This document shows positions 45,848 to 56,853 of a stretch of 64,000 nucleotides of DNA, in pieces; position 1 is the stretch's first letter, and each line of letters starts with the position of its first letter. A program made the position numbers and the translations under genes. The stretch comes from Ipomoea triloba (lineage: Eukaryota; Streptophyta; Magnoliopsida; Solanales; Convolvulaceae), in contig NC_044922.1 of assembly GCF_003576645.1 (NCBI RefSeq), positions 20,249,046 through 20,313,045 of the forward strand, in the 5' to 3' direction. The notes below the pieces were generated by a model that searched no databases, was not told where the DNA came from, and saw only the letters and a list, made by a program, of their open reading frames with translations.

Positions 45848-47210
45848 TGAAGGGTGTAGTTTTCGCGGTGGATGGAAAGTAATAGGTGGTAAAACGGGAA
45901 GAAGTTCCCGAGTATCGTTCTCAAAGGATGGCAAGGAGGGAGTTCAAGCGGTAAGGGGATTAAGCACAAGAGTGTTTAGTGTTTGAAAGCTAACCCAAAC
46001 ATAGTAAGAAAATGCACATGAAACATCATGAAAATAAGGAACAAACAAAGGAAACAATTAAGTGGAAAGGAGGATTTGGATATTGCAACTCATATAGGTA
46101 TCATTGATTTCCTAAGATACTAGGCTAGCAACACTTAGATAATGAAAATGAGGCAAGACAACTATGCCAACGCCACTCTCGTGGTCATTGGCCTATCATC
46201 TAGTCCATAGTCCCATTCTCATGGCAACTAGGCTAGGTGAGGCAAATTATCGAACACATGGTGTGCTATTTGCCTTCCAATCCCCCTTTTCTCAAAGGTG
46301 GGAAGGAAACGTGCTAGGCTAGGCTAAGGAGTATCCCTACTCTCGTAGGTGAGACTCCTTCTCCAAACACCTCTCATATAGGTTGATCATTCCCACACAA
46401 GAGTCAAAGAAGATCACCATTCACACAATCAAACTCATAATCAAAGCAATTGCAAAACCTAATTNNNNNNNNNNNNNNNNNNNNNNNNNNNNNNNNNCAA
46501 TCTTGCAACAATGGAATTCTTCTCTAATTCTAATCTAAACTAAGAATTGCAATGTGGAGTGAATTGGGAATGTGGAGTGAATTGGGGGAGATCTCTCTAG
46601 GCTAATCCTAGAGAGAGAAATATTCTAAACTGATCTAAAATGAAAATGTGATGGATTCCCTGAAAAAATGGCTCAATTCCCCTTTTAAATCTCGCCCAAC
46701 CACCAATTTTCCGCGCTGGACGCACGGGTGGACGCACGCTGGACGCGCGTCCACTGGGGCGTCCACTGCGCGTCCACTGCGTTTCTGCTGCACAGACTTC
46801 AACTTCAGAGAGCTACTTGGTGGACGTGTGCTGGACGCGCGCGTCCACTGCGCGTCCACAGCAGACTGCTGTTCTGCTGTGCGAGAATCAGAGAGCGAAA
46901 AGTTGGACGCAAGGGTGGACGCATGGTGGACGCGCGTTGGACGCGCGTCCACTGGGGCGTCCACTGGGCGTCCATGGTGTATTTCGCACTCCAACTTCGA
47001 CTCGTGAATCCTTCTTCGAAATCTAGCCATTTTCTGCCTTTTTGCCCATCTTTTTACCTACAAAATGATTAACCAAGTGTGGAACGGGGTCCAATGGCAA
47101 TATGAAGCATTCTAACGCAATAAAGGGACAAATCAAACACAAAAGCTACGAATTGTGCACTAGACGATCCGATAACAACCTTATAAAGATGGCATCTTTT
47201 GCAGTTATCA
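45848..47210 (-). mobile_element. 5' LTR of non-autonomous Tat-like element
   Basis: Same as 41869-43381 but with an N gap at 46465-46497 and one fewer GGGCGTCCACT unit in the CpG-rich cluster. Ends GCAGTTATCA. Confidence 0.85.
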
Positions 47211-48426
47211 AAAGTCTATCAAATGGATGTCAAAAGTGCCTTCTTAAACGGACTTTTGGAAGAAGAAGTATATGTCGAGCAACCCCTAGGTTTTATCTCA
47301 GAAGTCGGGATGGATAAAGTCTATAAACTCAAAAAGGCTTTATATGGTTTAAAACAAGCTCCAAGGGCTTGGTATGACACCTTATCATGCTTTCTTATAA
47401 GCTGTGGATTCACGAAAGGGATAGTTGACAAAACCCTTTTCAGAATAAAAAATGGAGACCATATTCTGCTGGTACAAATATATGTAGATGACATCATTTT
47501 CGGAAGTACCGATTCGGATCTATGTGAAAAATTCTCAAAACTCATGCAAGGAAAATTTGAGATGAGCATGATGGGAGAATTAAATTACTTTTTGGGTCTT
47601 CAAGTCAAACAAGAACGAAATGGGATCTTTATAAATCAAGCAAAATACACCAAGGATCTCATAAAGAAATTTGGAGTTGATGGGAAGTCCTCAGTGAAAA
47701 TACCCATGAACACTTCGTTACGTATGGATATCGATAACGAAGAGAAGGATGTGGATCAGACGAAATATTGAGGAATCATCGGTTCTTTATTATATCTTAC
47801 GGCTAGTCGACCAGACATATCGTTTGCTGTACGAGTATGTGCTCGGTTTCAAGCCAATCCGAAGGAAAGTCATTTGAGTGCTGCCAAAAAGATACTAAGA
47901 TATCTAAAAGGGACTCAAAGTGTGGGACTTTGGTACCCGAGGAGTGACACCTTTGATCTAGTTGGATATTCTGATGCAGATTTTGCTGGTTGTAAAATTG
48001 ATCGAAAAAGCACATCAGGGACATGCCAATTCTTAGGGGGAAGGGCTTGTCTCTTGGTTCAGTAAAAAGCATAATTCCATTGCAACAAGCACTGCTGAAG
48101 CCGAATACATAGCGGCTGGCAGTTGTTGTGCACAAATACTATGGATGATGCAACAACTCAAAGACTATGGTGTATCTGCCAAAGAAGTAAGCATTATGTG
48201 TGACAACACAAGTGCGATCGCCATAACTCAAAATCCTATATTGCACTCAAGAACCAAGCATATTGATATAAAATATCACTTCATTCGAGATCATGTGGAG
48301 AAAAAGGATATCAAACTTGAGTATGTGAATACCAAAGACCAGCTTGCGGATATTCTCACTAAACCGCTTACCGAAGCAAGATTCTCTACCTTGAGGCATG
48401 AGCTCGGTATGATAGAGATGAATTGA
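47211..48426 (+). pseudogene. Copia RT C-terminal part and RNase H
   Basis: Resumes with [31 protein letters not shown] and the catalytic YVDDIIFGS (47481 on). After an in-frame TGA at 47769-47771, RNase H follows: [20 protein letters not shown]; then a one-base insertion in a G-run near 48040 shifts the frame, and it continues with STAEAEYIAAGSCCAQILWM, MCDNTSAIAI and NTKDQLADILTKPL, ending at 48424-48426. These are the usual copia RNase H words in order. Confidence 0.92.
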
Positions 48427-48589
48427 TGGAGAGACAAATGAATCGATCCAAAACTGAAAGGACTTATCAGTTATGACATCTTGAAATTAATGCTCATCAG
48501 AATCAGGAGTTCACGGATTCACATTAATGGATAAGCTCAAAACTCTTGGACGGTTGCAACTTTGATTGGTCACGTCAAATGGATCTCAG

Positions 48590-48621
48590 CCAATCACAGC
48601 GCCACAATTTCCCTATAAATA
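48590..48621 (+). promoter_or_regulatory. Promoter-like CAAT and TATA boxes before accessory ORF 1
   Basis: CCAATCAC at about 48590 and TATAAATA at 48614-48621, about 70 bp before the ATG at 48690. The spacing fits a plant core promoter. It lies between pol and the accessory region, where a separate transcript would need one. Confidence 0.45.
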
Positions 48622-48689
48622 GATCACAACCAAGGAAGGGAGAGGTACCCTAACACCTAATCCTTTGTGTTGTCTTCTATTTTGCATGA

Positions 48690-49331
48690 ATGGATAAGGG
48701 AAAAGGCAAGAAGGCATGTTCTGAAGAGAAACCCGTCAAGAAAAGGTTATCTTTTCGGCTGTTGTTGAAAGAAGGAACTAGCAAACTCAACAAATTGAGA
48801 GAAGAAAAGGGAGAACCTCTCCAAGGGGACACATCTGCACATCCTCTAGAACTCTCTGATTCGGACTCTGAGGATTACGTGCCCAAGCCACCAACCATGT
48901 CTGTCCCAGGCTTCTACTCTAGAGGTTTAGCTCCACCTAACGAGGAACCCTACTGGCCTGATCCAGACCTTGTGCCAAGGCCAAGTCCTCTACCCTCCAT
49001 GAACTATACTGGAGATGATGCCTGGAATGACATCTAAAGATGGTACCAACAGGATCAGGCTCCAAACCAGCCAGTGAATGCAGACTATAACGAGGACTAT
49101 CTCCACTACCTTGCGATGCTTGAGCCAGACGATGTATCTGACAAGTCCTCGATACTTGAAAATGAACCTGGTTATGGACCTATGGCTCCATCTTGGATCC
49201 CTGACGCTGCCCCAAGTGCTCTACCTGCTCCAAGCCCTCCTACCACGGAGAGCAGTCAAGGACAAAGCCTTATGTCAACTGCTAACAGTAGGCATGCAAA
49301 GAATAAGGGCAAAGGCAAGGCAAGAAAGTAG
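48690..49331 (+). pseudogene. Accessory ORF 1 of SIRE-like element
   Basis: One frame of 213 codons broken by a TAA at 49035-49037. Basic N-terminus (MDKGKGKKACSEEKPVKKRL), then acidic and Pro-rich (ELSDSDSEDYVPKPP, YWPDPDLVPRPSPLPS), ending in a Lys/Gly-rich tail (RHAKNKGKGKARK). No transmembrane segment, signal peptide or known domain seen. It lies where SIRE elements carry their env-like ORF, but shows no envelope features. Unknown function; a host fragment or a second gag-like protein are both possible. Confidence 0.5.
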
Positions 49332-50109
49332 TTGTCATGCCTTGTAACAAAATCAGGGTTGGGTTGGCTAGTCTAGTATGTTATCTTGGATGTCACTTGT
49401 TATCTTTCAAATGAATGGAACTATCTTTTGATTGCGTAGTCTGTCATTCTCTTTTCCGAAGTGTTAAATCTTACCGAAGAATGACAAACTCAATGGCTGA
49501 AACTCTATCAGTACCGAAGACTGATAAAAACACAAAGCATATGTGATAATCGAACTCATATTGACCGAAGGTTTGAGCCACCGAATTCTTAACCCCGAAA
49601 ACTCTCTGTGTGATTCTTGTGATCGAATGGTCAAATATGTATCGTGCTGAACAAGTCTCAGGGTGAAACTCACTTATAACCGTTCAACTTGAGAACGTGG
49701 GATCGTGATGATACACGTGTCGATACCCTATTCGAAGGAAATGCCGAAGCATGCGCTCCAACTTCTCTGAACCGTCTGACATGAAAGGACGGGCCATCAA
49801 GATGTGATGGTAAAATGAGTGCGTTTCTCTCTCCTCATTAAATAGCTATTTCATCTTATGGGAAACTACCCTTATCAGTACAAACCTCGACTACGGCTTT
49901 ATGCCATTTTTGCCCCCTCATTAAAGGGCATTTAAGGGTTTTTGTCTCTTGCTCATAAATTCGCTCCACTTTCTCCAAAATGACCCGATCCACCATCTCT
50001 CACCATATATAACCTCTTGTACCTCTCACTTTTTACCTTTTACCCTCCCAAAAGCACTGTTACCCTCTTAACCCTAAAACCTCTCTAAAAACACCAAAAG
50101 TTGAGAATC
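49332..50109 (+). promoter_or_regulatory. Spacer with TATA box before accessory ORF 2
   Basis: No ORF on the plus strand. It contains several accgaagact words also found in the LTR. A TATATAA lies at 50006-50012, about 100 bp before the ATG at 50110, followed by a C/T-rich leader. Confidence 0.4.
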
Positions 50110-53100
50110 ATGTCGTCATCTGGATCAAGTTCTTCGTCTGAAAGTTCAAGTTCATCTTTCGATGAGGTTGCTAATGCTCATGCGCCACCGCCAAAACCCT
50201 CACCCTCGCCGGAAAAGACACCGGCCTCTCAAGAACCTTTTAGACCACCACAGATTATAACCCGTCCATGTGAAGATGTGGAAGTTTTCAAGTTCTTCTC
50301 CACCGTTGTTAAAGGTCAGAAGTCAAACCATTGCATGGTTAAAGCCGGTTTGATGCTTGATGTCGACGGTTTTCTTGATAAAGTACTTGACAAAGAGTTT
50401 GGAAATCACGTTGTGAAGTGTCTTGACGACGGTAATCTTTACAAGTTTGTTACTTTCAAACATAAAGCCTGGTATCCTATTGATGTGACACAGTTCTACA
50501 TTAATGCTAAAATACAAACTATAAATGGCGTTCATGAAATACACTCAGTAGTCAATGGTACTGAGGTTGTGATCACTCATGAAGACATTAGGAGAGTTTT
50601 TGACTTTCCTATCTGTGGGGATGGCTTCCATCCGGACTGCTTTGAGAAGAAATATAGCAGAAAGAAGATGTGGAAAAAGATGAAGGGTCATTCTCAACCC
50701 TCATCCTTTCCATCTATTTTGAAGAAAAAGATGCTGAAACTGGACTATGAATTTGTCGTAGACATCTTGAATAAGATTGTTGAGAGCAAACAATCTGGGA
50801 CTGATGATATATCTGACAAGAAGATGCGGATGTTGTGTGCACTTCTAGAAAATTACCCTGTTGATTGGTCAAGGGTGATATTTGACTTTTTAGTAGATAA
50901 TGTTCAAATAGGTGTTAGTCCTACGACCAGATGGATTGTTAAAGTTCTTGGCTATGGATTCATGCTTAGTACTATTCTGAGAGATAAGAAGGTGAAGTTG
51001 CGCATGGGAACTGCCTCACATAGAACTCATTATCACATGACCTCAAAGCCACCTAATTACCTCAAGAGGAAGGCAGATGAACTGGAAGCTGCCTTGAGAA
51101 AGGAACAGAAGAAATCACAATCCAAATCGTCCAAAAGCTTAGTTGGACATGGGGAACCTGAGATGGCTAAAGGTCATGGTTCGGAAGGCTCTACACACCA
51201 ACCAAAGACACAACCCGAGCCCTCAAAACCAAAAGTCTCCAAACATGCTGAATCCTCAAAGCGCACCGAATCCTCATTTGAGGAAGAGCCAGAAAAGTCA
51301 AGCGCAAGGTAGGAAGTTTGGAAGCTGCCCAGAAGAAGAAGTCAAAGAAGCATAAATCTAAACGTTCTAAGGATTCGGATGAGAAGGACCTCACCGAAGT
51401 CTCTGAAGGTCGCAAGACTGAAGGGAAGCAAGCCGAATCCGAGGAGGCAAAGGCATCAAAAGAGGTCACTAAGAAGAGGAAGGCAAAACAGCTTAAACGT
51501 CCGAAAAAGAAACAAATGACTGATCAAATTGACGAAGTTGAAGTGGAACATGAAACCCAATCAACTGCTGTCTTACCAGCAGAAGAGGAACCGAGGGAAG
51601 CTCAACTTGAAGATTGTCACCGAGTTCTTCCTCCTCCTCTTGATCTTTCCAGGGAAGATAGTGATGAGGAAGATCAAATGCCTCTTACTAGGCTATTGAA
51701 ACCGACGAACCCTCAAATCGAATCACCCTCTGTACCATCTGTCTTGGAGTCTTTACCACCTCCCGAACCTTTGGTTACTGAACCTGAAAGTCCCATTGCT
51801 CCCATGCCCAGAACACAACAGCTGGTAATCACTTTGCCACGCGAAAGAAATGAGTCAGGTTCCGAATCAACAATGATAGAGGATGATTCTGAGGGAGATG
51901 ATGCTGAAGTTTGTGATCAATCCTATCGACCAATGTCTGCAATTGTTCAACGACAAATCACACAACACTTATCTCCTTCCATGGCCCGTATAATGCTCGC
52001 TCTTGATTACATTCATCGACATCTCTTTTTGCAATGGCCACGTGTGTCAACTATTCGGATTGAGGAGATTCCACCTGCAATAACCGAATCTGAAATTCCT
52101 AAGTCAGCTCAGCAACTTATCCTCCATTATGACTCCATCACTCAACAGATTAATGCCGATGCAGCCTTGGCTCAACAGTTGACATATGAGGAATCCGAGG
52201 TTGAAATACCTCCTGCCGAAGCATTCATTGCTGTATCTTCTCATGAGGAAATATTGAGATGAGAACTTGCTCGTATTTACAACTGGCAGGAATGGAGGAT
52301 GTCAAGTCTTCGGGTTATTGCAAGCACAATCAGCGAAATGGCCGAAGAAGAAGAATGGGCACTAGATTGGATGGGCACACGATCTGTTTTTGACGCCACA
52401 CGGCCTGATGAAATTGAAAGAGTTTTTGCTGAAAAACTACAAGGACGAACTACTCGGTTTGGCAAATCTGTGGATTTGAATGTTGGCTACCGAACTCCTC
52501 GGGAACGCCTTATGCTAGAGGACATACAGATTGCCAAAATCCACAACATCTCTCGAGCTCAAATAGAGATAAGAGATCTTAGACCCGATGTTGGTCCAAG
52601 TCGTCAACAAGATGAAGATGATGCTGAGGATTCGGATTCTAATCAAAATCAAGGATGCCGTGATCAACACCATAAGAAGGATGATGATGATGATGACAAC
52701 GATGACCCATCTGGAAGTCATGTTCCTTCTTCCCGTGCTGTTAACCTTCCAAACACAGGAGTACAGATAACTCGTGCCAATGATGAATCTAATCAGAACC
52801 ATACCAATGAGCCGAGGACTGCTCCCACCGAATCCATGGAAGCACAGATCCTGCTAAGTCCTAGTTCAGCCCGAGATGAAACCATGGAAGCATCTCGAGG
52901 TGCGAATCATGATGGCTTGCAGCTACTTGATGAAAAGATGATTACATCAGATCTTAATTTAGTTGATGTTGAGGTAGAAGTCTTTCCTGACTACACTTCG
53001 GATGGAAACCTGGAAGCATCTAAAAGTGCAAGTCCCGAAAACTTATCCTCTCCAATCGACGACTCAAATGGCTTAAATCTTGCCGAAGGACAAGAACTCG

Positions 53101-54452
53101 TCCTAGTTCAAGGTGAAAACATGGAAGCACCTTCCAAGGACAATCATGGTCCATCTGCTGACGCATCCAAGAGCTTGGACTCTTCTGAGGTAATCCTTGA
53201 TACCTCTTCTGCTTTCACTTCTCTGTTAAATGCCATACAGGGATTAGCGAGGACTCAAGATGCACAGTTCAAATCTCTTAACGAGTCCATCACTAAAATC
53301 AAGAAGGATGTGAGAAGGCAAAAAAAGAAGTCCTCTAAGTCTACCACCGATGAAAGACTTACTGCTCTTGAGAAGAAGATCGACAATGCATTCTCTGAGA
53401 ATCTCATTTCTCTTGGATCTTTGAAAGACTCGGTAACTGAAATCACGAAAATACAGCGTGATTTGGTTACGAAGCATGCATTTATTAAGGAGCGTCTCGA
53501 CCTATCCTATTCAAAGCTTGAAACTGTCTCTGGAAATCAACATGCAACAGCATCCCTTGTCTGTGAGTTCGAGTGGACTCTTAAAGAATTGCAAGTTTGC
53601 ATCAATCGTCTGAGTAACAAGGTGGATATTCTCATAGAAGTCAATGATGCCAACAAGGGGGAAGAGATGAAAGGAACGCCTTCGAACACTTGCAAAGGAA
53701 AGGAAATTGTCCTAAGGAATGATGATCAGGACAATGATGATATTTCACGACAAAGAAAGGCCATCCTGAATCTTAGAAAAACTCCATCTCCTTCACCATC
53801 TCCGAAGAGAATGCAAAATAAACCTATTGGTGGTGAACCGAGTTCTAAAAGGCAAAAGAAACAAGGCAAAGAAAAGAAGCAAATGACTCGGAGAGTTAAT
53901 GGAGAAATGATTGAATATGTTCCATACAAAGAAGGATCTGGAAAGAAATATGAAGAATGCAACATCCCACCCTTCTGGAACAACAAGAAACCCATGGACA
54001 GAATGATCTTCTTGAGAGATCATAATGAAAGAATCTTTGAGCAAAGGAAGAAAGACGAAGAGATCTTCCGAATTCAGCAAGAAGAACAGAAAAGATTCGA
54101 GAAAATAGTAAAGGAACTTGAAGAAGCAAACAAGATAACTAAAGCAGCTGAAGGTCGAACCAAGATGAATGGCATTGCCCAGATTCTAACTGCCATGTAA
54201 CAAAGTTTCTCCGATGGAATGAATGCTCCCGAACTGATAAACTGGTGGGACTGGGGAGTTATAAAGGGGGAAAATCTTGGTGAAATAGTCCAAAGTTATC
54301 TAATGCTGAGGCTACACCATAAATATGCTTTCAAGATTGAAGGACTCGACACTGTGAAAGCAAGGAAAGAAATCAACGATATGATCCAACTCAAAGAGCA
54401 TGAAATTTGGGAAAAAGAGAAGAAGAAGAAGACTGGTGAAAGCTCAAAATAA
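50110..54452 (+). pseudogene. Accessory ORF 2 (env-position protein), about 1450 codons, broken
   Basis: Start ATG 50110 (Ser-rich). A folded-looking N-terminal domain follows (about 50270-51010: VEVFKFFSTVVKGQ, HKAWYPIDVTQFYINAKIQ, EVVITHEDIRRVFDFPICGD, MRMLCALLENYPVDWSRVIF). By pattern it resembles the 'putative plant transposon protein' domain rather than an envelope. Next is a Lys/Glu/Ser-rich stretch. After a frameshift near 51300 the frame runs 51318-54452 with stops at 52260-52262 (TGA) and 54198-54200 (TAA). A coiled coil lies around 53260-53650 (DERLTALEKKIDNAFSENLI), and a basic stretch plus Glu/Lys-rich helix at the end. No signal peptide or transmembrane helix seen. Function unknown. 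Confidence 0.55.
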
Positions 54453-54698
54453 GAAGAATTTCGTTTCTGTCTTTAATTTTGTCAGTTTTGCTTTTTGTAA
54501 TGATGTATGAAACTCCTTATGAATAAAAGTCTTCTTTCGATTGGGATCAGCGTGTGTGTGTTATCTAGCTTTGTTTTACTCCTCGTTTCTAATGTAAAAA
54601 TTCAACTATTCTGGCACAATTAATGAAAATCCTTTTGAGGATAAAGAAAGCCGAATAGAATGAACTTAGGGTGTTGGCATCATCAAAAAGGGGGAAAT
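54453..54698 (+). promoter_or_regulatory. 3' untranslated region and polypurine tract
   Basis: Purine tract AAAAAGGGGGAAA at 54686-54697, one base before the 3' LTR tip; it primes plus-strand DNA synthesis in copia elements. Confidence 0.85.
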
Positions 54699-55358
54699 TG
54701 TTAGGAACCCCGAGTCATTGATTTTGATGATACCAAACTATCCGAGGAGACCCCTAACTTTTGTGTAAGTCTTTAAAATAGGTTATGCTTTGTATATTAG
54801 TCTTACAGGGTAACCGAATCCTTAGCATTTTCCGATCTCTAAGGATTTGAGTCTTATATACCGAAGACATGAAGACTTAAACCGAAGAGTGAACTATGCG
54901 AGGAGTTGAAGCTACGAAGTAATGAAGAGTTGAAGAATCGAAGACTGGGATCTTAGGTCGAAACATGGAAGGGCCAAGTTTTATGACCGAGCAATCAAGA
55001 GTGTGATTGACTCGAGGAGTTTAAGAAAAATGATAAGGTCAATCATTCTCTCTCACAACCAAGGCAAAGACATTCTCTGATAAGTTGTCTTATCCACTGC
55101 CTTGAGAATGAGTATAACTGAATGTCATTTTGGGTCCTATGCAACGATCCCAAAGAGCATTTAATGATTGTTACCTTTTGAGAAACAAAAGACAAATTGT
55201 CCTTGCACAAAAGTAGACAAACGGCACAAAGTGAAGATAAAACTTGATATATTATTTCCGTTGCGATTATCTCTTTAAACAAAAAGTTTTCAAAAACCCC
55301 TTGTAAGTCTATTCAACCCCCCTTCTAGACTCACATCGCTACCACCAGGACCAACAAG
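54699..55358 (+). mobile_element. 3' LTR of SIRE-like element, internally deleted
   Basis: Starts TGTTAGGAACCCC, ends ccaaca (55356) or two bases later. At about 55225 the sequence jumps from the acaaacggc block to the caaagtg block, skipping the ~600 bp present in the 5' LTR, including its TATA box and leader. Confidence 0.85.
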
Positions 55359-55519
55359 ATAACACTTTCTATTGCAACCAGTGTACTAGGCATAAAAAAA
55401 TACTAGTACATCCAATACACAGCTACAACGAAGCTCATCACCAAATGGTTAATTACATTACTTAACCTGGCTCTGATACCTCTACAAGTTCTGTTCCCTC
55501 CACAAGCTCTGATACCAAC
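55359..55519 (-). mobile_element. Array internal unit 2, right part
   Basis: Resumes the unit broken at 32021, with the primer-site words at 55463-55519: the outer two are intact, the middle one is mutated to gttctgttcc. Confidence 0.75.
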
Positions 55520-55957
55520 TGTTGTTTCAAAAAAAAAAACACACACACAGTTAATAATAAGATTTTTTTTAAGATAATAAGATAAACCATAGATTTAATT
55601 GAACAACAGTACATTAACTTATCTAAAATAAAATAAAAAAAAAACAAAAAAGATACCCATCAACAGTCGACGCAGAGAATAAAACATACATTTTGCAAAC
55701 GAATGAAGGAAAACAAAAAACTTAATCATCCCAAAAATCAAAACAAAAACAACCATTATCTCCCAATTTTAATTATGCTTCACCCAACAATGCTTCATCA
55801 CAAATTTTCTTTTTGTGTTGATCATTAAACTTCATCTACTTCGGCCATATGCGCAATTTTTTTTTCCCTTTAGCAGATATAAAGGGCTCTCTTCCTTTTC
55901 AGCGGATATACAGGGGGCTCTTCTTTTCAGCAGAAGTTTCAAACACTTTGGTTAACA
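55520..55957 (-). mobile_element. Array LTR 2
   Basis: TGTTGTTTC...TTAACA; aligns with the other two full LTRs, with small indels in A-runs and in the cttccttttcagcgg region. Confidence 0.7.
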
Positions 55958-56853
55958 AGGGTTTCTTCCATTTGGCATATTATGACCACTACCACTGGTT
56001 TGTCTTTTCCTCCTCTTCCAGTCTATAAAAGCATGGAGTTTATAACTTCTTCTCCCATCTCCCACCATATCCCATTGAACTTAGTTCAAGGCTTCTCTCA
56101 AAAAAAAAAATGCTTCTCCTTCTCTTGAGAAAGCTCTTCTCTTTCTCTTCTACTCTGTCTCCTGCCCTATCCCATACATGAAATTTTTTTTCATTACCCT
56201 CGTTGACTCGATTTCAAGACATACCAATGCCTTGTTTGCAGTTTGTATAGTTGATCTCTTTGCAGTGTTTGCCTTCGCACTGTATCGTTTCCGATACATT
56301 AGCAACATTGTGTTCTATATGCTTTTGTGGAACACAAGCATATAGAACACAATGTTGCTAATGTAAAGGGAATGATAAAGTGCTAGGGCAAAGACTCCAA
56401 AAAGATCAACCATACAAACGACAAAGAGAGCATTGGTAAGGCTGGAAATTTAGTCTAACTAGAGCAATGAAAAAAAATTCATGTTTGGATAGGGTAGGGG
56501 ACAAAGTTGAAGAGAAAGAGAAGGAGAAGCTTTTTTAGAGAGAAACATGGAACCAAGTTCAATCGGATAGGGTTTATAGGCCAACTATTTTACCGGACCA
56601 AAGTTTATTTAAATTCTTATATATGGAAAATCAAAACAAAACAAAAGCATAAGACATAAACAAACTAAAGGAAAACATAAACAGCTAATCATGAGAGTCC
56701 CCACCCAAATAACACTTTCTATTGCAACAAGTGTAATAGGCATAAAAAAAAATATTAGTACATCCAATACATTGCTACAACGAAGCTCATCACCAAATGG
56801 TTAATTACATGACTTAACCTGGCTCTGATACCTCCACAAGCTCTGATACCAAC
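55958..56853 (-). mobile_element. Array internal unit 3, shortened
   Basis: The palindrome centre lies near 56333, with the left arm from about 55980. The right arm stops at about 56572 (atcggatagg) and joins gtttataggccaac directly; about 320-400 bp present in units 1 and 2 are missing. Two primer-site words at the end instead of three. Confidence 0.7.

Larger units (their letters stand above)
41869..47210 (-). mobile_element. Non-autonomous Ty3/gypsy (Tat-like) element, gag only
   Basis: The LTRs (41869-43381, 45848-47210) are nearly identical: about six differences seen outside an N gap (46465-46497, replacing ~150 bp) and one missing 11-bp unit. So it is the youngest element here. The minus-strand primer site matches tRNA-Asp over 18 bases. 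The only coding sequence is a gag-like ORF; no pol domain exists in the 2.5 kb interior, so it must borrow enzymes from an autonomous relative. Just before the 3' LTR, minus-strand gaggacaagcaaggtttaaa, then gtgtggaaagtt, matches the conserved pre-PPT block of Tat/Ogre-type elements. Confidence 0.82.
41864..47215. repeat. 5-bp target-site duplication AAAGT
   Basis: AAAGT at 41864-41868 and 47211-47215, directly outside the LTR tips TG...CA. Together with the phase match of RT it fixes the insertion. Confidence 0.9.
32022..55358 (+). mobile_element. SIRE/Maximus-like Ty1/copia element, nested and decayed
   Basis: Order: LTR, Met primer site, gag, protease, integrase, RT, RNase H (the copia order), then a 6.3 kb accessory region before the purine tract and 3' LTR. 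Coding after pol is the mark of the SIRE/Maximus lineage (env-like ORF). With the two nested elements removed it is about 13.9 kb. The flanks show an 8-bp duplication ATAACACT (32014-32021, 55359-55366). Reading frames carry about seven stops and several frameshifts, so it is inactive. Confidence 0.85.

Noticed and set aside
50110..54452. Retroviral envelope gene
   Set aside because: No signal peptide, cleavage site or transmembrane helix seen in the frames; only the position matches an env gene.
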